DNA from: Nucisporomicrobium flavum
Lineage (GTDB): Bacteria; Actinomycetota; Actinomycetes; Mycobacteriales; Micromonosporaceae
Reading direction: 5' to 3'
Length of the DNA: 64,000 nt
NCBI RefSeq assembly: GCF_016464385.1
Contig: NZ_JADMLH010000004.1
Location: forward strand, 62,001-126,000
The notes under the pieces: generated by a model
Databases searched by the model: none
Told to the model about the DNA's origin: nothing
What the model saw: only the letters and a program-made list of their open reading frames with translations
Part shown: in pieces, positions 1 to 9,285 of the stretch
Layout: every line of letters starts with the position of its first letter
How positions within the stretch are numbered: the stretch's first letter is position 1
Position numbers and translations under genes: made by a program

Positions 1-179
1 CCGCGGACCTGCCGGTGCTGGTCGTCAACGGCGACCGCGACCCGTTCGGGGTGCCCGAGGCGCGCGGAAGCGTCGAGGTTGCCGTACGCCCCGGAGCCGT
101 CCACGACCTACGTCGCGACCTGCCGGGGACCGCGGAGATCGCCGTCGGCTGGTTGCGCCGCCACGGCTGGACCCGGTAA
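1..179 (+). CDS. C-terminal end of an alpha/beta-hydrolase-like protein (5' truncated by window)
   Basis: An open frame enters from the left edge (first full codon at base 3) and stops at TAA 177-179, leaving 58 residues. The fragment has [12 protein letters not shown], typical of the strand carrying the acid residue in small alpha/beta hydrolases of the KANL3/Tex30 or dienelactone-hydrolase type. VHDLRRD follows and would supply the catalytic His. The nucleophile elbow lies outside the window, so the call rests on the last third of a fold only. The substrate is unknown. It is co-directional with sigR, and the sigR promoter lies directly after its stop. Confidence 0.5.
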   Translation, partial: ADLPVLVVNGDRDPFGVPEARGSVEVAVRPGAVHDLRRDLPGTAEIAVGWLRRHGWTR

Positions 180-182
180 GTC

Positions 183-208
183 GGAATGCGGACATGTGCC
201 AATCCGTT
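183..208 (+). promoter_or_regulatory. Putative SigR-dependent promoter (GGAAT-N18-GTT)
   Basis: GGAAT at 183-187 and GTT at 206-208 are separated by exactly 18 nt. This is the known recognition pattern of SigR/SigH-type ECF sigma factors in actinomycetes (GGAAT-N18/19-GTT). Transcription would begin near 214-216, about 35 nt before the upstream start codon of sigR at GTG 250. That is the expected position for positive autoregulation. The spacing is read directly from the sequence; function is inferred by analogy with Streptomyces sigR and mycobacterial sigH. Confidence 0.7.
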
Positions 209-450
209 ACACCACCTGCGAAGGCTGTACATCGGAAGGGGCACTTGAGGTGCAAGCCGGAATCGGATTCGTCGAACGCGACGGCACGCAGGCCAGGAAG
301 ATGCAGGAGCTCCTGCACTCCCCGGAATGGCCCGCGGTGTCGCCGGCGGCCCTCACACCATCGGTGAGTGTCAGCACACCCGCGGTTTTTGAATCTGCGG
401 ACGGGGCACTACCCGTATCCTCGGCGGGGCGGTCGAGGGGAGACGTGCGG

Positions 451-1095
451 GTGACGCCAACAGAGCGGCCAACGGAACGACTGGAACGAACCGGACGCAG
501 CGAGCGGACCGACGAGCGCCGTGCGCGCTTCGAGCGGGACGCGCTGCCGTTCGTCGATCAGCTGTACGCGGCGGGACTGCGGATGACGCGGAACCCGGCC
601 GACGCCGAGGACCTGGTGCAGGAGACGTTCCTCAAGGCGTTCTCCGCGTTCCACCAGTTCGAGGAGGGCACCAACCTCAAGGCCTGGCTGTACCGCATCC
701 TGACGAACACGTACATCAACTCGTACCGGCGTAAGCAGCGGCAGCCCGTGCAGGCGCCGACCGAGGAGATCTCGGACTGGCAGCTCGCGGCGAGCGAGTC
801 GCACACGTCCGCCGGCCTGCGCTCGGCCGAGACCGAGGCGCTGGACCGGCTGCCCGACAGCGACGTCAAGGACGCGCTGCAGCAGCTCCCGGAGGAATTC
901 CGGCTGGCCGTCTACCTCGCCGATGTCGAGGGTTTCTCGTACAAGGAGATCGCCGACATCATGGGTACGCCGATCGGCACCGTCATGTCCCGCCTGCACC
1001 GCGGCCGGCGCAACCTGCGCAAGCTGCTCGAGCAGTACGCGGTGGACCGGGGCATCACGCGCACGTCCGGCGCTCCGGCCGCACAGGAGGCGTGA
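451..1095 (+). CDS. sigR: ECF RNA polymerase sigma factor SigR/SigH (thiol-oxidative stress)
   Basis: The 214-residue product has sigma region 2 ([14 protein letters not shown], then the NTYINSYRR segment) and region 4 ([42 protein letters not shown]), as in Streptomyces SigR and mycobacterial SigH. Such factors direct thioredoxin, mycothiol and protein-repair genes after disulfide stress. GTG 451 is chosen because GAGGGGAG at 434-441 sits 9 nt upstream. The frame stays open upstream: GTG 250 also has a good ribosome site (GGAAGGGG 234-241) and would give a form about 67 residues longer from the autoregulated promoter at 183-208. This resembles the unstable SigR-prime isoform of Streptomyces. 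The anti-sigma gene follows immediately. Confidence 0.93.
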   Translation: MTPTERPTERLERTGRSERTDERRARFERDALPFVDQLYAAGLRMTRNPADAEDLVQETFLKAFSAFHQFEEGTNLKAWLYRILTNTYINSYRRKQRQPVQAPTEEISDWQLAASESHTSAGLRSAETEALDRLPDSDVKDALQQLPEEFRLAVYLADVEGFSYKEIADIMGTPIGTVMSRLHRGRRNLRKLLEQYAVDRGITRTSGAPAAQEA

Positions 1096-1100
1096 GCGAC

Positions 1101-1379
1101 GTGAGCGACGATGACCACAAGACCGACTGCTCCGTCGTGATCAGCGAGGTGTACCTGTACCTCGACCTGGAGTGCAGCGACGAGCGGCGCACGCTGATCA
1201 AGCAGCACCTCGACGACTGCTCGCACTGCCTGCGCGAGTACGGCATCGAGCACGAGGTGAAGGCGCTCGTGGCCCGCTGCTGCGGCGACGAGACCGCCCC
1301 CCAGGAGCTGCGCGAGCGGCTCCGGACCAAGCTCAGCGAGTACGCCGTCGACGCCGAGAGCCGGGAGTACCTGGCTTAG
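1101..1379 (+). CDS. rsrA: Redox-sensing zinc anti-sigma factor RsrA/RshA
   Basis: This 92-residue ZAS-family protein binds and silences SigR and releases it when its thiols oxidise. From this start it has H6, C10, H35, C39, C42, C59 and C60, the same pattern (shifted by one or two) as H7, C11, H37, C41, C44, C61 and C62 of Streptomyces RsrA. The TDCS and CSHC..YG..H..K.L..RCCG blocks are clear. GTG 1101 is preferred over GTG 1092 because AGGAGG at 1085-1090 lies 10 nt before 1101 but only 1 nt before 1092. The ribosome site lies within the 3' end of sigR, implying translational coupling. Confidence 0.92.
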   Translation: MSDDDHKTDCSVVISEVYLYLDLECSDERRTLIKQHLDDCSHCLREYGIEHEVKALVARCCGDETAPQELRERLRTKLSEYAVDAESREYLA

Positions 1380-1398
1380 GTCGTCCGGCACGACGAAG

Positions 1399-1428
1399 AA
1401 AGGCCCGCAGCTCACGCTGCGGGCCTTT
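1399..1428. terminator. Intrinsic terminator between convergent rsrA and bL37 genes
   Basis: A 12-bp perfect stem (AAAGGCCCGCAG 1399-1410 paired with CTGCGGGCCTTT 1417-1428) has a 6-nt loop. The arms begin and end with A/T tracts, so it could act in both directions, serving sigR-rsrA on the plus strand and the tiny ribosomal gene on the minus strand. Confidence 0.8.
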
Positions 1429-1441
1429 CGTCTGCCACGGC

Positions 1442-1516
1442 TCAGGAGTTGGGGCGCTTGCCGTGGTTCGCGCTGCTCTTCTTCCGGGCCTTCTTCTTGC
1501 GGGCCTTCTTGGCCAT
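1442..1516 (-). CDS. Ribosomal protein bL37 (AURKAIP1/COX24-domain mini-protein)
   Basis: A 24-residue ORF on the minus strand starts at ATG 1516 and ends with TGA at 1442-1444. The product is almost entirely Lys/Arg (MAKKARKKKARKK, then SSANHGKRPNS). It matches the actinobacterial mini-protein first seen as bL37 in mycobacterial ribosome structures and annotated as an AURKAIP1/COX24-domain protein. A good ribosome site (GAGGAG, complement of 1521-1526) precedes the ATG. Location next to sigR/rsrA fits recurrent actinobacterial annotation. It is easy to miss because of its size. Confidence 0.85.
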   Translation of the reverse strand: MAKKARKKKARKKSSANHGKRPNS

Positions 1517-1692
1517 GTCGTTCTCCTCGTCCTCCGGCCGCGCGGGGCGGGCGGTGCGGTCTCCCGGCGGCGACGGCCGCGGGTACGTCCAACCCGCCGA
1601 TCGTAGACGGCCCGGCGGCACGTCCCGTATGCCCCCGTGGGCGACCCGTGATTGGATACCGTCACCTGAGAACCTCGATGAGGAGGAGCACC

Positions 1693-1908
1693 ATGGCCGA
1701 CGAGATCCGTGCCGAGATGGTGGCCAACGTGTGGAAGGTCGTGGCCGCAGCCGGCGCCGACGTCACCGAGGGCGACACGCTGGTGATCCTCGAGTCGATG
1801 AAGATGGAGATCCCGGTGCTGGCCGAGACCGACGGGGTCCTCGCTCAGCTCGCGGTCAACGAGGGCGACGTCGTCCAGGAGGGCGACCTGATCGCCGTCA
1901 TCGAGTAG
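1693..1908 (+). CDS. Biotin/lipoyl-binding carrier protein (TB7.3-like)
   Basis: The 71-residue protein is a single biotinyl/lipoyl domain with ESMKME around K37, the biotin attachment lysine, between two repeats of the barrel (VANVWKVVAAAGADVTEGDTL and GVLAQLAVNEGDVVQEGDLI). ATG 1693 has AGGAGG at 1681-1686; a start at 1648 would add residues foreign to the family. It equals mycobacterial TB7.3 in size and in its neighbourhood next to sigH/rshA. Its partner carboxylase is not in the window. Confidence 0.88.
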   Translation: MADEIRAEMVANVWKVVAAAGADVTEGDTLVILESMKMEIPVLAETDGVLAQLAVNEGDVVQEGDLIAVIE

Positions 1909-1909
1909 G

Positions 1910-3529
1910 TCAGCGTCCCGGCAGCCACCGGCGCAGGCGCCCGCCGCGGCGGCGTACCCGCTGGTGGGGGACGAGCGGGACGTCGTACGTCTCCTCGGCC
2001 CGGACGATCGCGGCGGCGCGGTCGCGCACCTCGGGGGCGAGCTCCGGCGTCGACAGGGCCAGGTGCGCCACGGACCACGCCACCGCCGTGCTCGCCGCCT
2101 CGTCCAGGCGGCGGGTCACCAGCTCCGCCACGTCCCGGCGCGCCGCCGGATCCACCCACGCGTACGTGACCAGCGCGAACAGCGCCGCCTCGGTGATGCG
2201 ATCCAGGCCGCCGGTGGCCAGCTCGGTCAGCAGCCGGCGGCGGTCCGACCCGGCCCAGGGCTCGTCGGTGCGATGGTGCAGCAGGCCGAGGCAGGCCCAC
2301 ACCGTCGCGCAGCGGTGCCACAGCGCCGGGTCGTGGGCGGCCAGGGCGCGGCCCGTTTCGTCGTCCGGCGCCGACGGCGGGGTGGCGATCAGCGCCAGCA
2401 GGTCCTCCACCTCGACCAGGACGAGCCCGAGCGCGGCGTCGTACGCGGCCGGCGGATGCGGCCAGAGCGGGTGCGCCACCCGGTGCAGCCGTTCGACCGC
2501 GGCGGGCGTGGGGCGGCCGGCGACGAACGGCTCCCGGGCGGGGTCCGGTGGCGTGCCGGGCGCCGGCGGGACCCGGCTGAGCCACGGCTGGTCGGCGCAG
2601 CACTCGGCGAGGTCGCCGTGCTCGTGCGAGTCGTCCGGGTGGTCGCGCTGGAAGTCGGCGAGGCGGACGAGGTGCGCCAGGTCGCCGTCCGCCCGGTAGC
2701 GCAGGCGGTGCGCCGTGTGCACCGCGCAGTCATACTCGGGGTTCTTCAGCAGGGCGCGGTCGATCCAGGCGAGGGCGTCGTCCAGGCGGCCGTGGTCGGC
2801 GAGGGTGCCGGCGATGTCGGCGTACACCGACAGGTCGTCGGGGTCGTACATCACCGCGCGGCGCAGGGCGGCGAGGCTCTCCGGGATGCGGCCGGCGCTG
2901 CGGTACGCGTACCCGAGCCAGATCTCCGCGAGCTTCGAGGGGCGCATCCGGGCTCCGAGCGCCGCCCATTCGACCGCCTGCCCCACCTCGCCGAGCCGGC
3001 GCGCCAGCGCGGAGCCGGCGCCCAGCAACATCGCGTGTTCGGCGTGCGCGGCGACGGCGTTGCGCACGAGCGTCAGGTACGGCTGCAGCGCCGGGCGCCC
3101 GTCCTCGGGGGCGGGGTCGCCGATCGCGGTGCACAGCTGCATGACGATCCGGGCGAGCAGCCCCGGCTCGAGCCGCTCGGCGAGCTCCGGGTCGCTGACC
3201 CACGGCACCCCGGCCCAGTCCACGCCCGGTGTGTGCCCGCTCGCTGCGGCTAGCAGGGGCAGCCCGTCCTCGGGGCGTCCGGCGGCGGCGAGCAGGTGCG
3301 CACGGGCCACGACCGTACCCACGAAGGCGTGTTGTTCCAGCGGGAACAGCTCGAGGCCGCCGTCGGCGCGCGCGGCGAGCCGGCCGAGCAGCTCGTGCGT
3401 CTCGGGCAGGGTGGGCGCGTGCGCGATCGCGCCGGCCAGGTGGTCGGCGGCGTGGTGCATCTCGCCGCGTTCGAGGGCCGCGCGGGCCTGCTCGAGGTCG
3501 CGGTCCGCGGAGCGCCGGGAGTCGTCCAT
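1910..3529 (-). CDS. Tetratricopeptide-repeat protein, function unknown
   Basis: The 539-residue soluble protein is rich in Ala and Leu. TPR-like helical pairs are most evident around residues 20-60 (ALERGEMHHAADHLAGAIAHAPTLPETHELLGRLA) and 200-280 (IWLGYAYRSAGRIPESLAALRRAVMYDPDDLSVYADIAGTLADHGRLDDALAWIDRAL). The C-terminal half has no domain I recognise. ATG 3529 follows a GAGGAAGG-type ribosome site; the frame extends 27 codons further without support. It is convergent with the carrier-protein gene, one base apart, and divergent from the SIS-domain gene. Confidence 0.75.
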   Translation of the reverse strand: MDDSRRSADRDLEQARAALERGEMHHAADHLAGAIAHAPTLPETHELLGRLAARADGGLELFPLEQHAFVGTVVARAHLLAAAGRPEDGLPLLAAASGHTPGVDWAGVPWVSDPELAERLEPGLLARIVMQLCTAIGDPAPEDGRPALQPYLTLVRNAVAAHAEHAMLLGAGSALARRLGEVGQAVEWAALGARMRPSKLAEIWLGYAYRSAGRIPESLAALRRAVMYDPDDLSVYADIAGTLADHGRLDDALAWIDRALLKNPEYDCAVHTAHRLRYRADGDLAHLVRLADFQRDHPDDSHEHGDLAECCADQPWLSRVPPAPGTPPDPAREPFVAGRPTPAAVERLHRVAHPLWPHPPAAYDAALGLVLVEVEDLLALIATPPSAPDDETGRALAAHDPALWHRCATVWACLGLLHHRTDEPWAGSDRRRLLTELATGGLDRITEAALFALVTYAWVDPAARRDVAELVTRRLDEAASTAVAWSVAHLALSTPELAPEVRDRAAAIVRAEETYDVPLVPHQRVRRRGGRLRRWLPGR

Positions 3530-3652
3530 GGCCACGCCTTCCTCGCCGCGCGGGCCCGGCCGACGACACCGTTCCCCACGCGAGTGGTGGCACGCCGTGT
3601 GCCACCGCACGCGAGCCTAGGCGACGATCCTCGATATGTCAGTCCTGTCCGG

Positions 3653-3731
3653 CTGCGCAGTAGTGCTCAATGCGTTGCGATTGCGCGCTCAAACGTGCAA
3701 GACTGCGCACCGTACGAGCGGTAGTGCGCAG
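3653..3731. promoter_or_regulatory. Repeat-rich control region upstream of the SIS-domain gene
   Basis: CTGCGCAC (3703-3710) and GTGCGCAG (3724-3731) form a perfect 8-bp inverted repeat with a 13-nt spacer directly before the ribosome site of the SIS gene. CTGCGCAG also occurs at 3653-3660, and G(T/C)GCTCAA is repeated directly near 3664 and 3685. The arrangement looks like binding sites for a repressor in the 3530-3745 divergent promoter region. The regulator is unknown; it does not match the DasR site I know. Confidence 0.45.
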
Positions 3732-3745
3732 AGGGGGAAGGTCCA

Positions 3746-4801
3746 GTGACGCAGCGAGGCCAGGGCATGGCGGCCGACATCGCGGAGCAGCCGGCGGGAT
3801 ACGCGCGGCTGCTCGAGGGTGAACCCGCGGCGGCCATCGCGGCCGTGGCGTCCCGGGTCGCCGAGCAGCGCCCCAGGCACGTCGTCTTCGTCGGGCGGGG
3901 CACCTCGGACCACGCCGCGCTCTACGGCGCGTACCTCACGGAGATCCGCCTCGGCATCCCGGTCGGTCTCGCGTCGCCCAGCGCCATCACCCTCTACGGC
4001 GCCCGGCCCGACCTCGCCGGCGCGCTCGTCGTCGGCGTCAGCCAGAGCGGCGGCTCGCCCGACCTCACCGAGGTGCTGAAAGTCGCCCGGGAGAGTGGCG
4101 CCCTCACCCTGGCGGTGACCAACAACCCCGCTTCGCCGCTCGCCCAGAGCGCCGAGCTGTCCGTCGACGTGTCCGCCGGTCACGAGCGCGCGGTCGCCGC
4201 GACGAAGACGTACACCGCCGAGCTGCTCGCGCTGCTGCTGCTCGTCGAGGGAGTCCGCAACGGGGACGGCACGCTGCCGGCCGACGAACGGGCCGCGCTG
4301 GACAAGCTTCCGCAGCTCGCCGAGGACACCCTCGCCGAGCGCGGGGCGGAGGAGCTGGCGCAGCGCTACCGCTTCGCCTCGCGCATGGTCACGACCGGCC
4401 GGGGGTACGCGTACCCGACCGCGCGCGAGACCGCGCTCAAGCTCATGGAGACCTCGTACCTGCCGGCGCTCGCGTTCTCCGGGGCCGACCTGCTGCACGG
4501 GCCGCTCGCGATGACCGACCCGGACGTGCCGGTGCTGGCCGTGGTGGGCAGCGGGCCCGGCGGCGGCTCGATGGCCGACGTGGTCACCCGGCTGGGCGAG
4601 CGGCGCGCGGACGTGGTCACGGTCGGCGCCCACGACATCCCCGGCGCCTCCGGGCGGCTCGCCGTCCCCGAGGTCGACGAGCGGTACGCGCCCCTGCTCG
4701 ACATCCTGCCGCTGCAGAAGCTGGCGCTGTCCCTGGCGCTGGCCCGCGGCGAGGACCCCGACGCGCCACGCGGCTTGAAAAAGGTCACAGCGACGCTCTG
4801 A
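3746..4801 (+). CDS. SIS-domain sugar isomerase (GlmS-isomerase / glucosamine-6-phosphate deaminase type)
   Basis: 351 residues comprise two SIS domains and no glutaminase domain, the size of NagB-II/AgaS-type amino-sugar enzymes. Visible motifs are GRGTSDHAALYGAYL (phosphosugar loop), VSQSGGSPDL (SIS serine loop), ATKTYTAELLAL and ETALKLMETSYLPALAFSGADLLHGP, which match the isomerase half of GlmS. The likely reaction is deamination or isomerisation of glucosamine-6-phosphate or a related aminosugar phosphate. The exact substrate cannot be assigned. GTG 3746 follows a GGGGGAAGG ribosome site. Confidence 0.82.
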   Translation: MTQRGQGMAADIAEQPAGYARLLEGEPAAAIAAVASRVAEQRPRHVVFVGRGTSDHAALYGAYLTEIRLGIPVGLASPSAITLYGARPDLAGALVVGVSQSGGSPDLTEVLKVARESGALTLAVTNNPASPLAQSAELSVDVSAGHERAVAATKTYTAELLALLLLVEGVRNGDGTLPADERAALDKLPQLAEDTLAERGAEELAQRYRFASRMVTTGRGYAYPTARETALKLMETSYLPALAFSGADLLHGPLAMTDPDVPVLAVVGSGPGGGSMADVVTRLGERRADVVTVGAHDIPGASGRLAVPEVDERYAPLLDILPLQKLALSLALARGEDPDAPRGLKKVTATL

Positions 4802-4823
4802 CAACGCATGGCAGGCTTGTTCC

Positions 4824-6371
4824 GTGTCCACCCTGCGTGATCTCGCCGAAGAGCACACCGGCCTCGGCCCCGTCGACATCGACCACCTCACCCGGCTCGC
4901 CGGCGACTGGCAGCTGCTGTCCGACCTGTCCTTCGCCGACCTGCTGCTGTGGGTGCCGGTGCGGTCCGAGCCCGGCGTGCCGCGCTCGTTCCTGTGCGTC
5001 GCGCAGGTGCGCCCGACCACCGCGCCGACGGCGTACCAGGACGACCAGGTGGGCCGGATCGTCGGTGGTCCCGAGGTGGCGCACCTGGACATCGCGTACA
5101 CGCAGGGGCGCATCTGGCGTGAGGGCGACCCGGTCTGGTACGGCGACACCCCGGCCCGCCACGAGGCCATCCCCGTCCGGCTGCGCGGCGAGGACGAGAA
5201 CATCGAGGTCATCGGGGTCATCGGGCGCGACACCAACCTGTCCACCGCCCGGACGCCCAGCCAGCTCGAGCTCAACTACCTCACCACCGCCGACGACCTG
5301 GCGCAGATGGTCTCCGACGGCACGTTCCCGCCCCCGCGGCACCCCGGCGAGACCACGTCCGCACCGCGCGTCGGGGACGGGCTGATCCGGCTGGACGCGA
5401 GCGGCAAGGTCACGTACGCGAGCCCGAACGCGCAGTCCGCGTACCGCCGCCTCGGTTTCAACGCCCACCTCGTCGGCGAGGAGCTGTCGGTGCTGTCGAG
5501 CCGGCTCGCCGCCGACCCGCTGGAGGGTACGGACGCCGCCGAGCGCATCCTCTCCTCCCTGCGCGGCGAGTCCCCGCCCCGCAAGGAGGTCGAGGCGCGC
5601 GGCGCGACCGTGCTCATGCGCGCCCTGCCGCTGATGCCCGCCGGGGTGCCGATCGGCGCGCTCGTGCTGGTCCGCGACGTCACCGAGGTCCGCCGACGGG
5701 ACCGCGCGCTGATGACCAAGGACGCGACGATCCGCGAGATCCACCACCGGGTCAAGAACAACCTGCAGACCGTGGCCGCGCTGCTGCGGCTGCAGGCCCG
5801 CCGGGTGGACATCCCCGAGGCGAGGAACGCGCTGCAGGAGTCCGTACGCCGGGTCGCGTCCATCGCGCTGGTGCACGAGACCCTCTCCATGTCCAGCGAC
5901 GAGGCCGTCGAGTTCGACGGGATCGTGGACCGGGTGGCGACCGCCGCGGCCGAGGTGGCGGCCACCGAGATCACCGTGAAGATGCGGCGCGAGGGCACCT
6001 TCGGCGTCCTGCCCGCGGAGATCGCCACCTCGCTCGTGATGGTCCTCAACGAGCTGCTCATCAACGCCGTCGAGCATGGCTTCCCGGCGCCGCCCGAGGA
6101 CGCCGCCCCGGTCGAGCCCACGATGACCCCGCCGGCGCCGGCGGGCGAGGTCGTGGTCTCGGCCCACCGCTTCCGCAAGCAGCTGCACGTCACGGTCGCC
6201 GACAACGGCCGGGGCCTGCCGGAGAACTTCAAGGCGGACGCGAGCGGCCGCCTCGGCCTGCAGATCGTCCGCGCGCTCGCGACCGGCGAGCTGCGCGGCA
6301 GCATCGAGCTGCGCAACCGCTCCGGCGGCGGCACGGAGGCCGTGCTCGTGGTCCCGCTCGGGAAGCGCTGA
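4824..6371 (+). CDS. pdtaS: PdtaS-like sensor histidine kinase
   Basis: 515 residues: N-terminal GAF-like domain (about 1-150), PAS-like domain (about 175-290), HisKA_2 H-box EIHHRVKNNLQT with H307/H308, and a C-terminal HATPase (NELLINAVEHGF, DNGRGLP, GLQIV). No membrane segment is seen, so it is cytosolic. The architecture is that of mycobacterial PdtaS, whose partner PdtaR is an RNA-binding ANTAR regulator; no ANTAR gene is in this window. GTG 4824 lacks a strong ribosome site but lies 6 nt after CAGGCT (4812-4817), so translation may be leaderless. It is convergent with distant whiB1, as in mycobacteria. Confidence 0.9.
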   Translation: MSTLRDLAEEHTGLGPVDIDHLTRLAGDWQLLSDLSFADLLLWVPVRSEPGVPRSFLCVAQVRPTTAPTAYQDDQVGRIVGGPEVAHLDIAYTQGRIWREGDPVWYGDTPARHEAIPVRLRGEDENIEVIGVIGRDTNLSTARTPSQLELNYLTTADDLAQMVSDGTFPPPRHPGETTSAPRVGDGLIRLDASGKVTYASPNAQSAYRRLGFNAHLVGEELSVLSSRLAADPLEGTDAAERILSSLRGESPPRKEVEARGATVLMRALPLMPAGVPIGALVLVRDVTEVRRRDRALMTKDATIREIHHRVKNNLQTVAALLRLQARRVDIPEARNALQESVRRVASIALVHETLSMSSDEAVEFDGIVDRVATAAAEVAATEITVKMRREGTFGVLPAEIATSLVMVLNELLINAVEHGFPAPPEDAAPVEPTMTPPAPAGEVVVSAHRFRKQLHVTVADNGRGLPENFKADASGRLGLQIVRALATGELRGSIELRNRSGGGTEAVLVVPLGKR

Positions 6372-6555
6372 CCCCCACCCCCCTGAACCGCCCCTGAACC
6401 GCTCCTGACCCGCTGTCCAGACCGGCTTCCAACGCCGAGTCCAGCGGGCAGTCCAGCACGCGCTCCAGCCGCCTCCCGACGATGGAAAGCAGGGGGCCAC
6501 CGCGTCGACGAGGCGGGCTGAGCCCGTCGGGGCGATTCTCAGGGGGAGACTTTTC

Positions 6556-7899
6556 GTGTACGACGTCTTATGTGTCGGATTCGGTCCGGCCAACATCGCG
6601 CTCGCTGTCGCACTCGACGAGCTGTGGCCCGCCGCGCGGGTCAAGTTCGTGGAGCGTGAGCCCGCGCCGGCCTGGCAGCCGGCGATGATGCTCGACGGCG
6701 CCGACATCCAGAACCACCCGGTGCGTGACCTGGTCACGCCGCGCAACCCGCGCAGCCGCTACACCTTCGTCAACTACCTGCACGAGCAGGGCCGGCTGTT
6801 CAAGCACCTGAACCTGCCCGGCCACCACCCGCTGCGCAAGGAGTACGCCCGCTACGTCAAGTGGGTCGCGGAGACCGTGCCGGCCGACGTGGACTACGGG
6901 CAGAACGTCACCGCGATCCGGCTCGCCGGGGCCGACGCCGGCACCGGCGCCCGCCCGGTCGAGGTGGTCACCGCCGAGGGCCGCCGCTACCTGGGCCGGT
7001 CCGTCGTGGTCGCGCCGGGGCGCAGCCCGTACCTGCCCGCGGTGTTCGAGACCGTGCCGTTCCCGCAGGCCGCGCACACGTCCCGGTTCCTGCCGGCCGT
7101 CGCGGACCTGGACCGCGACTGGGCGGGGACGCTCGCGGTCGTCGGCGCCAGCCAGAGCGCGATCGAGGTGATCCTCGACCTCACCAACCGGTTCCCGGCC
7201 GCCCGGATCGTCAACGTCATGTCGGGCTACGGCTACCGGCTCAAGGACACCAGCCCGTTCTCCGAGGAGGTCTACTTCCCGGAGTTCGTCGACTACTACT
7301 ACCGGGCCTCCGAGGAGGGCAAGCGGCGCCTGCGGGACCAGCTCCGCCCGACCAACTACTCCGCCGCCGACCGCGACGTCATCGACGCGCTCTACATGCG
7401 GATGTACGAGGACGAGCTCGACGGCCGGAGCCGGGTGACGCTGCGCGGCAACCGGCTGATCACCGGCGTACGCCACGACCAGGCCGGGGTGACCCTCGAC
7501 CTGACCGAGCGCATCACCGGCGAGTGCGAGCAGCTCGCGGCGGACCGGGTGGTGCTCGCCACCGGCTACCGCGACCTGGGCACGTCCGGGCGCGCCGAAC
7601 AGCTGCCGCCGCTGCTGCGGGAGATCGCCGACGTGCTCGCCGTCGACCCGGACGCCGGGCTCGCGGTCGGCCTCGACTACCGCGTGGAGAACAGCACGGC
7701 CGGCCGGGACGCCCCGCCGATCTACATCAACGGGCTCTGCGAGACCACCCACGGCCTCGGCGACGCCGGCTCGTTCAGCCTGCTCGCCCTGCGGTCGCAG
7801 GCCATCGTGGACAGCCTCCGCCGGCGCCTGACCGCACCCGAGCCCGCGACGGCCGCCGCCGACCTGGTGGGCGCGGCAGCCGTCGCCGCGACCCGATAG
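6556..7899 (+). CDS. FAD/NADPH-dependent L-lysine/L-ornithine-type N-monooxygenase
   Basis: The 447-residue flavoprotein belongs to the IucD/SidA N-hydroxylase family, which hydroxylates a side-chain primary amine as the first step to hydroxamates or other N-O/N-N groups. It shows the FAD motif [10 protein letters not shown] at the N-terminus, the NADPH motif [12 protein letters not shown] near the middle and the late LATGYRDLG motif. GTG 6556 has AGGGGGA at 6541-6547. The next gene encodes a Dab-type aminotransferase, so 2,4-diaminobutyrate is a plausible substrate besides Lys or Orn; this is inference. It is the first gene of the biosynthetic cluster. Confidence 0.88.
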   Translation: MYDVLCVGFGPANIALAVALDELWPAARVKFVEREPAPAWQPAMMLDGADIQNHPVRDLVTPRNPRSRYTFVNYLHEQGRLFKHLNLPGHHPLRKEYARYVKWVAETVPADVDYGQNVTAIRLAGADAGTGARPVEVVTAEGRRYLGRSVVVAPGRSPYLPAVFETVPFPQAAHTSRFLPAVADLDRDWAGTLAVVGASQSAIEVILDLTNRFPAARIVNVMSGYGYRLKDTSPFSEEVYFPEFVDYYYRASEEGKRRLRDQLRPTNYSAADRDVIDALYMRMYEDELDGRSRVTLRGNRLITGVRHDQAGVTLDLTERITGECEQLAADRVVLATGYRDLGTSGRAEQLPPLLREIADVLAVDPDAGLAVGLDYRVENSTAGRDAPPIYINGLCETTHGLGDAGSFSLLALRSQAIVDSLRRRLTAPEPATAAADLVGAAAVAATR

Positions 7900-7911
7900 A
7901 GGAGATCCGAC

Positions 7912-9285
7912 ATGCAGACCTTGGAAGCGACCGCCGAGGCGGTCATCGACCTGGCCGAACCCGGACCGCTCGGCCGTGAACTGCTGGACCACCAGTCGCG
8001 TACGGAGTCCAGCGCCCGTACCTATCCGCGCCGGCTGCCGGTCGCGATCGGTGAGGCGGAGGGCTCGTACATCACCGACGTCGACGGGCGTCGCTACATC
8101 GACTTCCTCAGCGGGGCGGGGGTGCTGGCGCTCGGCCACAACCACCCCCACCTGATCGCCGCGGTGCAGTCCCAGCTGGGCAAGCTGACCCACGGCCTGG
8201 ACCTGCCCACCCCGGTACGGGAGGAGTTCAAGCGCCGCCAGCTCGGCATGCTGCCGGAGTCCATGCGCGGCTCGATGAAGATGCACTTCTGCGGCCCGAC
8301 CGGCGCGGACGGCGTCGAGGCGGCGGTGAAACTCTGCAAGAAGGCCACCGGCCGGGGCACCGTCGTCGCGTTCCAGGGCTCGTACCACGGGTCCACGCAC
8401 GCGGCGATGTCGCTGACCTCGGAGGTCCAGCCGAAGGCCGGCCTGCACAACCTGCTGCCCGGCATCCACTTCGCGCCGTACGGCTACTGCCACCGCTGCC
8501 CGCTGAGCCTGACCCCGGACACCTGCGCCACGAACTGCGCGGAGTTCCTGGCGAACGCGCTGAACGACACGCACGGCGGGATCCAGCCGCCGGCCGCGAT
8601 CATCCTCGAGCTGGTCCAGGGCGAGGGCGGGTCGATCCCGGCGCCGGTGGCGTTCGTCCGCCGGATCGCGGAGCTGGCCCGCGCGCTCGACATCCCGCTG
8701 ATCGTCGACGAGGTGCAGACCGGCTGCGGCCGTACGGGCACATGGTTCGCGTTCGAGCAGTACGGCATCGAACCGGACGTGATCGTGGCCTCCAAGGGCC
8801 TGTCCGGGATGGGCCTGCCGGTCTCGGTGATCATGTTCAACGAGCGGCTCGACGGGTGGTCGCCGGGCAGCCACATCGGCACGTTCCGCGGCAACAACCT
8901 GGCCTTCGCCAGCGCCAACGCGTACCTCGACGTGGTGGCCCGCGACAACCTGCTGGCTCACGTCCGCGAGCGGGGCGCGCAGCTGATGGCCGGGCTGCGG
9001 CAGCTGCAGGTCGACACCGCGCTGATCAGCGACGTGCGGGGTCGCGGCCTCATGCTCGGCATGGAGATGTCCGCGTGCGGCACGGTCGCGGCCTCCGAGG
9101 TGGCGTCCCGGTTCCAGCGCGAGGCGCTACGGCGGGGGCTGATCGTCGAGATCGGCGGCCGCGAGGACTGCGTGGTCCGGCTGCTGCCCGCGCTCAACCT
9201 GCCCGCCGAGACGGCCGACGAGGCGCTCGCCATCATGCGCGCGGCGGCCCGGGCGGTCGAGCACGACCTCGTGGCGGTGGCGTGA
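7912..9285 (+). CDS. Class III PLP aminotransferase, diaminobutyrate-2-oxoglutarate type
   Basis: The 457-residue fold-type I aminotransferase has [62 protein letters not shown] and ASKGLSGMG (PLP lysine). The [13 protein letters not shown] block and overall length resemble EctB/Dat/RhbA enzymes that convert aspartate semialdehyde to 2,4-diaminobutyrate. AGAGGAG-like bases lie before ATG 7912, 12 nt after the hydroxylase stop, so the two are cotranscribed. An aspartate kinase two genes on would feed the aspartate-semialdehyde pool, which supports this assignment. Confidence 0.82.
   Translation: MQTLEATAEAVIDLAEPGPLGRELLDHQSRTESSARTYPRRLPVAIGEAEGSYITDVDGRRYIDFLSGAGVLALGHNHPHLIAAVQSQLGKLTHGLDLPTPVREEFKRRQLGMLPESMRGSMKMHFCGPTGADGVEAAVKLCKKATGRGTVVAFQGSYHGSTHAAMSLTSEVQPKAGLHNLLPGIHFAPYGYCHRCPLSLTPDTCATNCAEFLANALNDTHGGIQPPAAIILELVQGEGGSIPAPVAFVRRIAELARALDIPLIVDEVQTGCGRTGTWFAFEQYGIEPDVIVASKGLSGMGLPVSVIMFNERLDGWSPGSHIGTFRGNNLAFASANAYLDVVARDNLLAHVRERGAQLMAGLRQLQVDTALISDVRGRGLMLGMEMSACGTVAASEVASRFQREALRRGLIVEIGGREDCVVRLLPALNLPAETADEALAIMRAAARAVEHDLVAVA

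Noticed and set aside
1449..2699. 416-codon plus-strand frame over bL37 and the carrier protein
   Set aside because: Arg/Ser-rich shadow of genes on the other frame or strand; typical for this base composition.
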